DNA of 13,848 bases. Source: JAISJU01 sp031555675. Lineage in GTDB: Bacteria; Bacteroidota; Bacteroidia; Bacteroidales; Paludibacteraceae. The notes under the pieces are model-generated. The model was not told the DNA's origin and ran no database searches. It saw only the letters and a list, made by a program, of their open reading frames with translations. The position numbers and the translations under genes are program-made. Positions 1 through 8,287 of this stretch are shown here, piece by piece; the stretch's first letter is position 1, and each line of letters begins with the position of its first letter. Where the stretch lies: assembly GCA_031555675.1 (NCBI GenBank), contig JAVBUB010000243.1, forward strand, positions 1 to 13,848. The letters are read 5' to 3'.

Positions 1-3000
1 GTACCATTGCATTCAAATCCCGCGGAGGACGTACTTCATGTCCACACGAAGCAGAAGTAAGGACCAAACACTACCAACCTGGACAACACATCCTCAGTGA
101 AGGTACTATGCAGATGGAAGTGCCTGTATTGACGGTAAAAGGAGGTGCATACGCACTTAAAGTCCCAAGCAACCGTCCGGCATCATTCATGTTGGAATTG
201 AAAAACGAATCGGAAACAAAAGACGATATGTGGTTTAAACTATTGGTAGACGAAAGTACTAATCCTTCGGGTGCAGAACTTAAAATTGATGGTATCGGTA
301 TTGGCAACGGGCGTAGTTTCTTAGTTCCTGCCGGAGGTATTTTGGAAAAAACATTAACCATTCAGAAAGGGCCGAATGTGGATAAATACGATAACATTCG
401 ATTACTATTAGTATCACAATGTCAATATGACCCTACGGATTATGTGAAAGACATTTTTGGTGAAACAACCATTTCGGTAGAATTTATTCCTTCCTGTTCT
501 GATGTTACCATTAAATTACCGATGGATAAATGGACTGTCAACACCATTACGGGCGATAGCATGAAAGTGATATTGGAAGGATTTGATGTAAATTACTCTA
601 ACTTCGGACATGTTGATTTGCAATACAAACCGACTTCTTCATCCGAATGGAGTTCATTAATGGCCTTCTATGCCAACGAAAACAGGTATAATGATGCATC
701 GACTACCTTGAAAACATTGTTAGGCACAGATCCGGATATTATTTACATGTGGTACATGGACAATGTTAAAGACGGAACTTACGACCTTCGTGCCCGTACT
801 ATTTGCGAATCGGCCACTACAGGACAATTGATTTCCGAATACAATACACCTGCCGTAACCGGAGTAAAAGACATGATATGTCCGGTGGAATTCGGAAAAC
901 CAACACCATTGAATGCCATATTATCGGGTACCGACAATATTATGATTCAGTTTAATGAAGATATAAATCAAGGACTGGTAAATAATACAAATTTCACCAT
1001 TACCGGAGTTAAAAACGGGTCACAGGACAGCCACTTCACATCCGTACATTTCGATGGTGCAGTAAGTTCAATGGCTACCGAACAGGAAATTAACCTGGAA
1101 AGCAAATCATTTACTGTAGAATTCTGGATGAAACGTGACCAATTGGGCGCGGCGACCATATTCAACCATGGCAACTCTAAAGAAGCCTTTACCATTGGTT
1201 TCACATCTGATAATCATTTGCAGGTAACAGTTGGAAATACCACCATTACCAGCGATAAAATATCAAACAATACCAGCGAGTGGGGCCATTGGGCCATTAC
1301 GTATAACGCCGAAAAATCTACTGTTTCTGCTTATTACGCAGCAGGTAGCTTCAATGATGTGTTGATGGATGAAAAACCGGCAGGTGCTTACCATTCTACA
1401 GGTATTGTACAATTAGGCGCAAGCTTCAACCAAACTAACTTCTTTGCAGGTAATATCCATGGTCTTAGAATCTGGGACAGAACATTGGCTGTAACCAAAA
1501 TCAGTGCCGATATGAATAAAATACTATCAGGCAACGAAATCGGATTAATCGGATACTGGCCAATGAATGAAGGTAAAGGAACTCTTGCTCAGGATAAAGC
1601 AAGTTACCGCCATGCTACGTTGAATGCCGCCTGGAAAATTCTGCCCGAAGGTAAAGCATTATCTTTCTCCGGCGTAGACTCTTATTTAGACATCAATACC
1701 GGAAGCAGTGTGGTTATTACCCAAGAAAAAGACTTCTCTATCGAAATGTGGTTCAAAGGCGAACAAGACAATGGAGCGCTCTTCTCTTGCGGTAGAGGTG
1801 ATGGCGTAGATATGGATACAAACAATAAATTAAGTATCTATTTTGAAGGAGGTTTATTGAAACTGGCCAGCAATGGTACTATTTATGAACTATCCAATAC
1901 CAACTACCTGGATAACAAATGGCACCACTTGGCTATTTCGGTAAAACGAAGCGGAAGTGCCAACATGTATGTAGATGGTAACTTGGTAAATTACACGGAC
2001 GGTATCAGAATAGGCTCGCTGGCTGCTGCCAATATGGTTATTGGTTGTCGCCAATGGAAAGAAGATTATCTCACGACGAAAACAGATATGTATTTTAAGG
2101 GAATGATTGATGAAGTTCGTTTTTGGAATATGGCCATCTCCGAAGAATTCATTTCTCACAACAATAATGTACGCTTATCCGGTAAAGAAGTCGGATTAAT
2201 TGCCTACTATCCTTTCGATACCTATATTGTGAATGATAACGACCGCAAAGAACTCGCATTCTCACTTGCCGACCAGGTAACAGGTGCTACTATTCCGTCA
2301 GCTGTTGCAAACAACGCAGTACAAACCGATGAAAAAGCCCCGATTAAAGACGCCGGGCCTGTATCGGAATATGCATTCAACTTTGTAACCAGCAAAGACA
2401 AAATCATATTGAACCTGACAGATAATATAGATGCAATTGAACGTACCTTGATAACCATTACTGCCAGTGGCATACAAGATCTGAACGGAAACAAAATGCT
2501 ATCTCCTGTTAACTGGATGGCTTATATAGACCGTGCCTTCCTGAAATGGGAAAGCGAATCGATAACCAAAACGAAACCGGTAAACGAAGCATATACATTT
2601 ACAGTGAAACTAATCAATACCGGAGGCAATGTCGAAAGATTCAATATTGAAAACATTCCAAGTTGGTTGGAAATCACTCCGAATAATGGTAGTGTGGCTC
2701 CGGCGAGCAATGTTGATTTAACCTTTACCGTTCACGAAGGATTGAATATAGGTACATACGATGAAATGCTTTATTTGAAAGGAACCTATACCACGCCGTT
2801 AAGTTTCAATCTTCGCGTGGAAGGAGGCAAACCCGATTGGTCTGTAAATCCAAGTAAGTATGCAAGCTCCATGTCTGTTTTCGGACAACTGAAGGTAAAT
2901 GGCATCATATCTAAAGACAAAGATGATATGGTAGCTGCTTTTGTCAACAACGAATGTGTTGGACTTGCCAAACCGCAATACAATAAAACGTATGATATGT

Positions 3001-4331
3001 ACCTGGTATTCCTTACCATTTATGGCAATACTAACGACAAACCCGTTGAATTCCGTGTATGGGATGCCAGCACCGGTAATACATATTCTAATGCGAAACC
3101 AACAGATGTTACGTTCAAAGGAAATGTAATATTAGGAAGCCCATTAGAACCGGTAATGTTCGAAACCACCAATACCAATATGCAGGTTATTCCTGTATAC
3201 GCAGGTTGGAACTGGATTTCATTTAATGTTCAAAGTCCGGCATTGAGTAATGTAAACCAATCATTACAATCACTTCTTGCTGTAAGTAATGGAGATGAAA
3301 TAAAAGGACAAAAGTCAGGTGAATTCAGCCGTTACAACAACAATACATGGACGAATGCCAACTTAGGTGGGAGTGGATTCCAAAATACACAAATGTATAT
3401 GCTGAAAACTGTCAATAACGGTTCATTAAGCATTTCCGGAACACCATTGGAACCAAAAGATATAACTATCAGCCTGAAATCGGGATGGAACTGGATTTCA
3501 TATATACCTCAAACCAATATAACTGTTAGTGAAGCGCTTAGCGGACTTACTCCTGCTAAAAACGATATAATAAAAAGCATGACCGAATTCGCCGTGTATA
3601 ACGATAGAGCCGGTTGGATAGGAAGCTTACAGTATTTACGTCCGAATGCCGGATATATGTATAAAGCCGAAAATGAAGGAAGTTTTATGTATCCAAGCTC
3701 AACATCTTTGAGAAGCAATGCCAAACAACGTCAAAAAGATAATGAAATTTCAGAACTGTCGATGACAAATGCCTATGAATATAACTTATCTTTAATTGGT
3801 GAGGTACAAACCGGAGGATCACTTCCGGCCAATAGTAAACTGAAAGCCAAAGTAAACGGAGAAGTGCGAGGCATCGCCGAAGGTATTGCCGTTGAAGGAT
3901 ATGATGAACCACTGTTCTTCCTAACCGTATCCGCTTCCGAACAAGAACCTATTTCATTCAGTATTGAAAACAATGGAGAAGAAAAAGAACTGAAAGAAAG
4001 AGTATTCTTTACCCAAAATGATGTTGTCGGTTCATTAGAACAACCAATGCTGTTTTCATTAAACGATAAAGAATCTTGCAATGTTTATCCAAATCCGTTT
4101 ATAGATAAACTATATGTAGAATACTGGGCAGAAGCAGGCAATATAACTCAAATATCCATGTATGATCTGGTTGGAAATCAGGTTTATATAACAGAAAAAA
4201 CTGCTATGCATTCAGGCTTACAACAAATGGTTATCTATGAAAGAGAAATATTGGGTGCAGCTCCCGGTATATATAATATACGCATTGTTACCAATAATTC
4301 GGCCGAAACATTTAAACTTGTAAAACAATAA
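1..4331 (+). CDS. Large T9SS-secreted LamG-domain surface protein (5' truncated)
   Basis: The reading frame is open from base 3 with no stop, so the gene starts upstream; 1442 residues are visible. The ATG at 108 is internal, and I number residues from it. In order I see: all-beta N-terminal modules of unclear family (1-300); a LamG/concanavalin-like domain (about 309-488, ending GYWPMNEG); a second LamG (about 515-704, ending AYYPFD); an Ig-like stretch (705-810); a BACON-like domain with IPSWLEITPNNG (811-905); a ~100-residue domain with MVAAFVNNECVGLA (907-1020); two GWNWIS modules (W1034 and W1127); a second diverged ~100-residue copy (1221-1316); and a C-terminal T9SS type A sorting domain (1322-1407) starting with a YPNPF motif and ending FKLVKQ. 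From family knowledge, the last domain directs export through the T9SS and is cleaved at the surface. LamG domains often bind carbohydrate or protein, but the ligand cannot be inferred. A role as an adhesin or cell-surface scaffold is likely; no catalytic domain is visible. Confidence 0.9.
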   Translation, partial: TIAFKSRGGRTSCPHEAEVRTKHYQPGQHILSEGTMQMEVPVLTVKGGAYALKVPSNRPASFMLELKNESETKDDMWFKLLVDESTNPSGAELKIDGIGIGNGRSFLVPAGGILEKTLTIQKGPNVDKYDNIRLLLVSQCQYDPTDYVKDIFGETTISVEFIPSCSDVTIKLPMDKWTVNTITGDSMKVILEGFDVNYSNFGHVDLQYKPTSSSEWSSLMAFYANENRYNDASTTLKTLLGTDPDIIYMWYMDNVKDGTYDLRARTICESATTGQLISEYNTPAVTGVKDMICPVEFGKPTPLNAILSGTDNIMIQFNEDINQGLVNNTNFTITGVKNGSQDSHFTSVHFDGAVSSMATEQEINLESKSFTVEFWMKRDQLGAATIFNHGNSKEAFTIGFTSDNHLQVTVGNTTITSDKISNNTSEWGHWAITYNAEKSTVSAYYAAGSFNDVLMDEKPAGAYHSTGIVQLGASFNQTNFFAGNIHGLRIWDRTLAVTKISADMNKILSGNEIGLIGYWPMNEGKGTLAQDKASYRHATLNAAWKILPEGKALSFSGVDSYLDINTGSSVVITQEKDFSIEMWFKGEQDNGALFSCGRGDGVDMDTNNKLSIYFEGGLLKLASNGTIYELSNTNYLDNKWHHLAISVKRSGSANMYVDGNLVNYTDGIRIGSLAAANMVIGCRQWKEDYLTTKTDMYFKGMIDEVRFWNMAISEEFISHNNNVRLSGKEVGLIAYYPFDTYIVNDNDRKELAFSLADQVTGATIPSAVANNAVQTDEKAPIKDAGPVSEYAFNFVTSKDKIILNLTDNIDAIERTLITITASGIQDLNGNKMLSPVNWMAYIDRAFLKWESESITKTKPVNEAYTFTVKLINTGGNVERFNIENIPSWLEITPNNGSVAPASNVDLTFTVHEGLNIGTYDEMLYLKGTYTTPLSFNLRVEGGKPDWSVNPSKYASSMSVFGQLKVNGIISKDKDDMVAAFVNNECVGLAKPQYNKTYDMYLVFLTIYGNTNDKPVEFRVWDASTGNTYSNAKPTDVTFKGNVILGSPLEPVMFETTNTNMQVIPVYAGWNWISFNVQSPALSNVNQSLQSLLAVSNGDEIKGQKSGEFSRYNNNTWTNANLGGSGFQNTQMYMLKTVNNGSLSISGTPLEPKDITISLKSGWNWISYIPQTNITVSEALSGLTPAKNDIIKSMTEFAVYNDRAGWIGSLQYLRPNAGYMYKAENEGSFMYPSSTSLRSNAKQRQKDNEISELSMTNAYEYNLSLIGEVQTGGSLPANSKLKAKVNGEVRGIAEGIAVEGYDEPLFFLTVSASEQEPISFSIENNGEEKELKERVFFTQNDVVGSLEQPMLFSLNDKESCNVYPNPFIDKLYVEYWAEAGNITQISMYDLVGNQVYITEKTAMHSGLQQMVIYEREILGAAPGIYNIRIVTNNSAETFKLVKQ

Positions 4332-4340
4332 GCAAATAAT

Positions 4341-4381
4341 AAATATGAGACTATCCGGTTTCTCTGGACAGTCTCATATTT
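4341..4381 (+). terminator. Hairpin terminator after the LamG surface protein
   Basis: An 11-bp perfect stem pairs 4341-4351 with 4371-4381. It extends inward through a T-A pair, one mismatch and three more pairs (TCC/GGA), leaving a 9-base loop. The arms are A-rich on the left and T-rich on the right, so it could work in both directions. There is no long T-tract beyond the stem, so termination may be incomplete and allow read-through into the lipoprotein gene. Confidence 0.7.
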
Positions 4382-4406
4382 ATGTTACATTTAAAAAATT
4401 ACGATT

Positions 4407-4856
4407 ATGAAAAAAAATAAAAAAATAATATTCCCTTTTTTTGTTATATTTGCTTCGTTGGTTTTACTTAACGGATGTAAGAAAGACGAAGATAAAAAAG
4501 GAAAATATGTTGAGAATCCGGATTGGATAGCTCCTATAGAAAATAACTACGAATATCAAATGACATATGTGGGTCAAGTTGCTTTTCAAGGAAAAATTAA
4601 TGACAATACACAAACTATGGTTGCTGCTTTTTGTGGTTCCGAATGCCGTGGGCTGGCCAATTTAAAATACGAACAAGATTTAGGCTTATATGTTTTTTAC
4701 CTGAGTATTTACAGCAATGAATTAGAAGGAGAAACAATTACGATTAAAGCCCACAATAAAAACACAAAACGAATGTATCTGAATTGCAAAACACTTACCT
4801 TTGTAAATGACAGTTCAGAAGGCAATATCAATACTATATTGCAATGTGATAAGTAG
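4407..4856 (+). CDS. Small lipoprotein with the same domain as the upstream surface protein
   Basis: A 149-residue protein with a signal peptide ending in the lipobox LLNGC; C24 would be lipidated. The residues after C24 read KKDED, which resembles the lysine-plus-acidic export signal described for surface lipoproteins in Capnocytophaga, so surface display is plausible. Residues 34-147 are essentially one domain. Its anchors NPDW, VGQVAFQGKI, MVAAFCGSECRGLA and VFYLSIYSNE line up with PDW, FGQLKVNGII, MVAAFVNNECVGLA and VFLTIYGNT in the preceding protein at about residues 908-985. I do not know a family name for this domain and assign no activity. The gene begins 75 bases after the large gene, in the same direction and beyond a hairpin. 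The shared domain suggests the two products act together or arose by domain duplication. No convincing promoter of its own is visible. Confidence 0.85.
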   Translation: MKKNKKIIFPFFVIFASLVLLNGCKKDEDKKGKYVENPDWIAPIENNYEYQMTYVGQVAFQGKINDNTQTMVAAFCGSECRGLANLKYEQDLGLYVFYLSIYSNELEGETITIKAHNKNTKRMYLNCKTLTFVNDSSEGNINTILQCDK

Positions 4857-4877
4857 CCTTAATCCTATTGAATAATA

Positions 4878-4908
4878 GAAAGGCAAGACCAAATACGTCT
4901 TGCCTTTC
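4878..4908 (+). terminator. Rho-independent terminator after the lipoprotein gene
   Basis: A perfect 12-bp stem pairs 4878-4889 with 4897-4908 around a 7-base loop. The right arm carries TTT but no long T-tract follows. It separates the surface-protein genes from the two-component operon, and its right arm overlaps the likely -33 region of the next promoter. Confidence 0.8.
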
Positions 4909-4932
4909 CTGTATAAAAATCATATAATTTTG
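4900..4932 (+). promoter_or_regulatory. Bacteroidetes-type promoter for the two-component operon
   Basis: TAATTTTG at 4925-4932 matches the Bacteroidetes -7 consensus TAnnTTTG exactly. A TTG at 4900-4902 lies 22 bases upstream, close to the usual -33 spacing, and sits inside the right arm of the preceding terminator. Transcription would begin near 4938, before both candidate starts of the regulator gene. Confidence 0.55.
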
Positions 4933-4984
4933 GCCATGTTCTGAATTTTATCAGTTTAAACAAATGCTTATCAAGCTTTTTAAA

Positions 4985-5659
4985 ATGAAAATACTAATCA
5001 TAGAAGATGAACTTGAAATAATAAAAGCAGTGGATACTTTTTTGACAGGAGAGAAATTTATTGTCGAAAAAGCTTCCGATTTCGATTTGGGTATCGAAAA
5101 AATATTTTTATACGAATACGACTGCATTTTGCTCGACATATCTTTACCCGGCGGCAGTGGGCTTAAATTGCTGGAAGAAATAAAAAAATCCGGAATTAAA
5201 GGAAATGTCATCATCATCTCTGCCAAAAATTCTATTGAAGATAAAATAACAGGTCTCGATCTGGGAGCCGACGATTATCTGACCAAACCTTTTCATTTAG
5301 CTGAGCTACACGCTCGCATTAAAGCCGTATTAAGACGCAAACAACTCAACGGACATGAAATTTTACATATAGGAAACCTGTCTATCGATTTCAATAAACA
5401 TATTATTTCTATTAATGGTAAAACACTGAAACTAAACAGGAAAGAATTTGACATTCTTACCTTCCTGGCCACCAACATCAACCGGCTAATAACCAAAGAA
5501 GTACTTGCCGAGCATGTTTGGGGCGATAATATTGATAGCGCCGATAATTTTGATTTCGTTTATTCCCAAATGAAAAACTTACGAAAAAAATTAAAAGATA
5601 ATGACGCCGATATTCAACTGGAAAATGTATATGGAATTGGTTATAAAATGATTCAATGA
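4985..5659 (+). CDS. OmpR/PhoB-family response regulator
   Basis: A two-domain DNA-binding response regulator of 224 residues from the start chosen here. The receiver has all key residues: acidic pair E7/D8, phosphoacceptor D51 in LLDISLPGGSG, S79 in the IISA strand and K101 in TKPF. The C-terminal half (from about residue 128) is a winged-helix domain ending with the typical GIGYKM hairpin. The family nearly always begins with M-K-I-L-I-I-E-D, so I prefer ATG 4985 over the in-frame ATG at 4964, which would add seven residues. The stop overlaps the next start by ATGA, showing translational coupling to the partner kinase. Its target genes are unknown; the PepSY-like genes just downstream are the obvious first candidates. 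Confidence 0.95.
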   Translation: MKILIIEDELEIIKAVDTFLTGEKFIVEKASDFDLGIEKIFLYEYDCILLDISLPGGSGLKLLEEIKKSGIKGNVIIISAKNSIEDKITGLDLGADDYLTKPFHLAELHARIKAVLRRKQLNGHEILHIGNLSIDFNKHIISINGKTLKLNRKEFDILTFLATNINRLITKEVLAEHVWGDNIDSADNFDFVYSQMKNLRKKLKDNDADIQLENVYGIGYKMIQ

Positions 5660-6927
5660 AACTCGTCAATCATTTAACATTACGCTTATCTGCCATTACC
5701 ATCTTGATTTTATTCATGTGGTCGGTTGTTTATTTCTTAATACAAATGAAAGAAATTCACGATGGTATTGACGAAGGATTAAATAACCTGAAGCAAGAAT
5801 TTATCATCAAATCCAATCATTCTGAAGGGTTTATTGCAGACATGGTAAAACATGATCCCATCAATATCATTGTAGAAGAAATAACGGCTGGAGAAGCTTA
5901 TGCTTTTCAAGAAAAATACTCCACCACACGAGTATATTTCCCCTCGGAATTGGAAGATGAAGAAGTACGCATGCTCAAAACAGCTTTCCAGTGCGATTTG
6001 GATGGAAAATATTATGGGCTGAAAATATTTACCTCCACAGTAGAGAGCGAAGATTTAATTAAAAATATACTCTATCTACTTGCTTCTTTTTGGATTGTAC
6101 TGGCTCTTACCATCATTGCACTAAACAGAATTATTATCCGGAAAAGTAACAAGCCATTTAAGAAACTGCTTTATGAATTGGAAAAATTTCATCTCAATGA
6201 AAAATCGGATATGATTGAATTTCAATACACCAGTATAAAGGAATATAAGGAACTCAATAAATCTGTAGAAAAACTTTTAAACGAAAACATTCAGGCATTT
6301 ACCAATCAAAAAAATCTGATAGAAAACACTTCACATGAATTGCAAACTCCTCTTGCCTCGGCTATCAACAAATTAGAACTGATACTCGACAATGAAGATT
6401 TAACCCGGAAGCAAGCAGAAGAAATTAACGCCACCCTGCAAATATTAAACCGGATGAAGAAGCTGAATTCGAGCTTACTCTTGCTGGCCAAAATAAAAAA
6501 CAACCAATTTAATGACAGTGAAGTAAATCTGGTTCATGTTTTCGAAGAAGTAATCGACAACCTTCAATCATTTATCGAATACAAGGAAATTAATCTCCGG
6601 ATAGAAAAAAATTCCGGAATAAGCATTTTCATGAATTCCGATCTGGCTTATATATTAGCATCCAATCTGGTTAAAAATGCCATATTCCATAATATTAAAG
6701 GAGGAAATGTTATCATTCATTTCGAAGCTCATTCCATTGTCATAACCAACGACGGCAAACCATTGAACGGAAATAAACTCATTTTTGACCGCTATTCTTC
6801 AAACGGAAACAATAATCAATCTTCCGGCTTAGGGCTATCTATCGCAAAATCAATTGCCGACCGATATAACTTCGCCATTACTTATCAATACGAAGAAAAA
6901 CACATTATTACTATTTTTCTTCCATAA
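5656..6927 (+). CDS. Sensor histidine kinase, partner of the upstream regulator
   Basis: A membrane-bound kinase of 423 residues. A first membrane segment lies at about residues 11-30, a periplasmic sensor region of roughly 100 residues follows, and a second segment lies at about 136-160. A short linker leads to the dimerisation domain with the H-box SHELQTPL, phosphoacceptor H227. The ATPase domain has the N-box with N337 and N341, the G1 box with D366-G367, and the G2 box SSGLGLS (389-395). All catalytic motifs are intact. The sensor region matches no domain I recognise and lacks an evident PAS fold. The start codon overlaps the regulator stop, so the two are co-transcribed. From family knowledge it autophosphorylates on His and passes phosphate to D51 of the regulator. 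The signal is unknown; secreted PepSY-like proteins encoded next door may take part. Confidence 0.95.
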   Translation: MKLVNHLTLRLSAITILILFMWSVVYFLIQMKEIHDGIDEGLNNLKQEFIIKSNHSEGFIADMVKHDPINIIVEEITAGEAYAFQEKYSTTRVYFPSELEDEEVRMLKTAFQCDLDGKYYGLKIFTSTVESEDLIKNILYLLASFWIVLALTIIALNRIIIRKSNKPFKKLLYELEKFHLNEKSDMIEFQYTSIKEYKELNKSVEKLLNENIQAFTNQKNLIENTSHELQTPLASAINKLELILDNEDLTRKQAEEINATLQILNRMKKLNSSLLLLAKIKNNQFNDSEVNLVHVFEEVIDNLQSFIEYKEINLRIEKNSGISIFMNSDLAYILASNLVKNAIFHNIKGGNVIIHFEAHSIVITNDGKPLNGNKLIFDRYSSNGNNNQSSGLGLSIAKSIADRYNFAITYQYEEKHIITIFLP

Positions 6928-6975
6928 AATCTTTATTTTTCTTCTTTTTCCCAATTCTTTCCAGATTTAGCACCC

Positions 6976-6983
6976 CATATTTG
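6976..6983 (+). promoter_or_regulatory. Possible -7 box before the first PepSY-like gene
   Basis: CATATTTG differs from TAnnTTTG only at the first base. No good -33 TTG is seen upstream. It lies 24 bases before the ATG at 7008, so the two PepSY-like genes may have their own promoter as well as read-through from the kinase gene. Confidence 0.35.
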
Positions 6984-7002
6984 TAACGTAATTAAAACGT
7001 TA
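6984..7002. promoter_or_regulatory. Inverted repeat TAACGT-N7-ACGTTA in the leader
   Basis: A perfect 6-bp inverted repeat with a 7-base AT spacer sits directly after the possible -7 box and ends 5 bases before the ATG at 7008. Its position suits an operator, but OmpR-type regulators more often use direct repeats. The assignment is inference. Confidence 0.25.
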
Positions 7003-7007
7003 ACATT

Positions 7008-7526
7008 ATGAAGACTACATTTCGTATACTGGCAACCAGCATGTTATTATTGCTGAGCCAACTGATAACAGCACAAAATCCGGCCACATCAACTAAATAC
7101 ACCGATGCCGAAGTTAATAACCTGATAAAAAAATATCAAACATCTTCCTCTCGGGATGCTTCCCCAAATGCAGCCGTATCTCAACAGTTCAGAAAAGATT
7201 TTCCTGCTTCATATGATATTGATTGGGAAATGGGGGAACAAATATATAAAGTCGAATTTGAAATAGACCGAAAAGATTACAATGCCTATTATGATAGTCT
7301 GGGAAACTTATTAATGTATATTTTCGAAATTAAGCTATTGGAATTACCCGCTATTGTGAAAAATGCCGCGCAATCTAAATACATTGATTACAAATTTGAC
7401 CGGGATCCGGAAAAAATAATAAAAGGTAAAAATATCTATTACAAAATACCCATGGAAAGAAAAGAAACCGAAATCAAAGCAATTTTCAAAAGTGACGGAA
7501 GTTTTGTAAAAGAATATTATGATTAA
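7008..7526 (+). CDS. Secreted PepSY-like (DUF2874-type) protein
   Basis: A 172-residue protein with a signal peptide (hydrophobic core about 7-20, probable cleavage TA22|Q23) and no lipobox, so it is predicted to be periplasmic. After a low-complexity linker (about residues 24-55), two similar units follow: one with FRKDFPASYDIDWEMGEQIYKVEFEI and a 'YYDSLGNLLM' strand, and one with AAQSKYIDYKF, IYYKIPM and a closing FKSDGSFVKEYYD strand. This pattern (helix, then a strand ending in 'D..G.l...') is typical of the PepSY-like DUF2874 proteins of Bacteroidetes. The family is thought to bind ligand or inhibit a partner, but its function is not established. It lies 80 bases after the histidine kinase gene and 59 bases before a second PepSY-like gene. 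Homology rests on pattern only. Confidence 0.75.
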   Translation: MKTTFRILATSMLLLLSQLITAQNPATSTKYTDAEVNNLIKKYQTSSSRDASPNAAVSQQFRKDFPASYDIDWEMGEQIYKVEFEIDRKDYNAYYDSLGNLLMYIFEIKLLELPAIVKNAAQSKYIDYKFDRDPEKIIKGKNIYYKIPMERKETEIKAIFKSDGSFVKEYYD

Positions 7527-7585
7527 ACCTGATCTATTATCCCATTTTGAATTTCAAATATTAAAAATTTAAATCACAAACAACC

Positions 7586-8023
7586 ATGAAAAAATTAGCA
7601 TTCATTTTTGGTTTACTCGCTGTAGCGGCAACCTTGACATCTTGCGAAGATGATAAAGTTATTCAGGAAAAAGATTTGCCCGGAAACGCTAAAAGCTTCC
7701 TGCAAGCAAACTTTTCCAATGTAGGAGTAACACGTGTCGAAAAAGACCGCAACAGTTACGATGTATATCTGGAAAATGGATTCGAAATTGATTTCAAAAA
7801 ATCCGGCGACTGGGACGAGGTTAAGAACTACAGTTTACCTGTACCTTCAACCGTTATTGCTCTTATTCCGGAAAATGTATCCGGTTATGTGTCCGAAAAT
7901 TATCCGGATCAATTTATTACCGGCATCAATAATGAACATTTCGGGTATGAAATCGACCTAAGCAATGGCGTAGAATTGATTTTTAGTCCCGACGGCACTT
8001 TCCAACGGATAGATCATGATTAA
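7586..8023 (+). CDS. PepSY-like (DUF2874-type) lipoprotein
   Basis: A 145-residue lipoprotein: the signal peptide ends in TLTSC, with C20 as lipidation site, and is followed by EDDK, an acidic stretch that may favour surface export. The mature part has two PepSY-like units. The first runs about residues 25-80 (LPGNAKSFLQANF, then YDVYLENGFEIDFKKSGDW). The second runs about 85-145 (VSGYVSENYPDQFITGI, then YEIDLSNGVELIFSPDGTFQRID). The strand pairs ending in 'F...G.W/F' are the family signature. It is probably co-transcribed with the preceding PepSY-like gene, since the gap is 59 bases with no hairpin. Both products sit in the envelope compartment that the kinase senses, so a role as a sensing accessory or regulated output is a fair inference, not shown by sequence. 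Confidence 0.85.
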   Translation: MKKLAFIFGLLAVAATLTSCEDDKVIQEKDLPGNAKSFLQANFSNVGVTRVEKDRNSYDVYLENGFEIDFKKSGDWDEVKNYSLPVPSTVIALIPENVSGYVSENYPDQFITGINNEHFGYEIDLSNGVELIFSPDGTFQRIDHD

Positions 8024-8216
8024 CATTCCCTTAACTAACCCTCTATGATGAGTGATACAACTATAAAACTATTCATGAAAATAGCCTTTGCATTCCCTGT
8101 TTATCATCTGTTGTATGTTTGTTTTCAAATACCCCGCATCTTTTTGAGAACAAAAAAATATTTACTACTGACATATGGGAAAGAAAAGTAGCAACATTCA
8201 AAAATAGTTCAATGAG
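8024..8216 (+). other. Gap downstream of the PepSY-like gene; tiny ORF only
   Basis: The 298-base gap before miaB holds a terminator (8217-8250) and a promoter box (8288-8295), annotated separately. The first part contains only a 48-codon frame at 8045-8191, with a short hydrophobic stretch (IAFAFPVYHLLYVCF) and a basic tail. It could encode a small membrane peptide, but it has no ribosome-binding or homology support that I can see, so I do not call it a gene. Confidence 0.3.
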
Positions 8217-8250
8217 ATCTGTCTGAAAAGTATTTTCAGGCAGATTTTTT
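8217..8250 (+). terminator. Strong rho-independent terminator before miaB
   Basis: A 13-bp stem (8217-8229 with 8233-8245, one T-G wobble) closes a GTA loop and is followed at once by a run of six Ts and further T-rich sequence. This is the clearest terminator in the window and ends the two-component/PepSY unit. Confidence 0.9.
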
Positions 8251-8287
8251 ATTTTTATCTCCTTTTTAATACCTCACAAAACTTTCG

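Noticed and set aside
2941..3129. 62-codon + strand frame inside the LamG protein
   Set aside because: It lies wholly inside a well-supported domain of the larger gene and resembles no protein; an alternate-frame shadow.
3773..4081. 102-codon reverse-strand frame, with other reverse-strand frames such as 8399-8761
   Set aside because: All reverse-strand frames lie opposite strongly supported genes and show low-complexity Ser/Phe/Leu-rich sequence typical of antisense shadows.
4954..4961. GTTTAAAC palindrome just before the response regulator starts
   Set aside because: An 8-base AT-rich palindrome is expected by chance in this composition, and no second copy supports an operator.
7734..7961. 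75-codon + strand frame inside the PepSY-like lipoprotein gene
   Set aside because: The containing frame has a signal peptide and clear family repeats; the internal frame has neither.
8045..8191. 48-codon frame with a hydrophobic stretch before the miaB terminator
   Set aside because: No homology, no start context and no conservation evidence available; left as a note in the gap entry.
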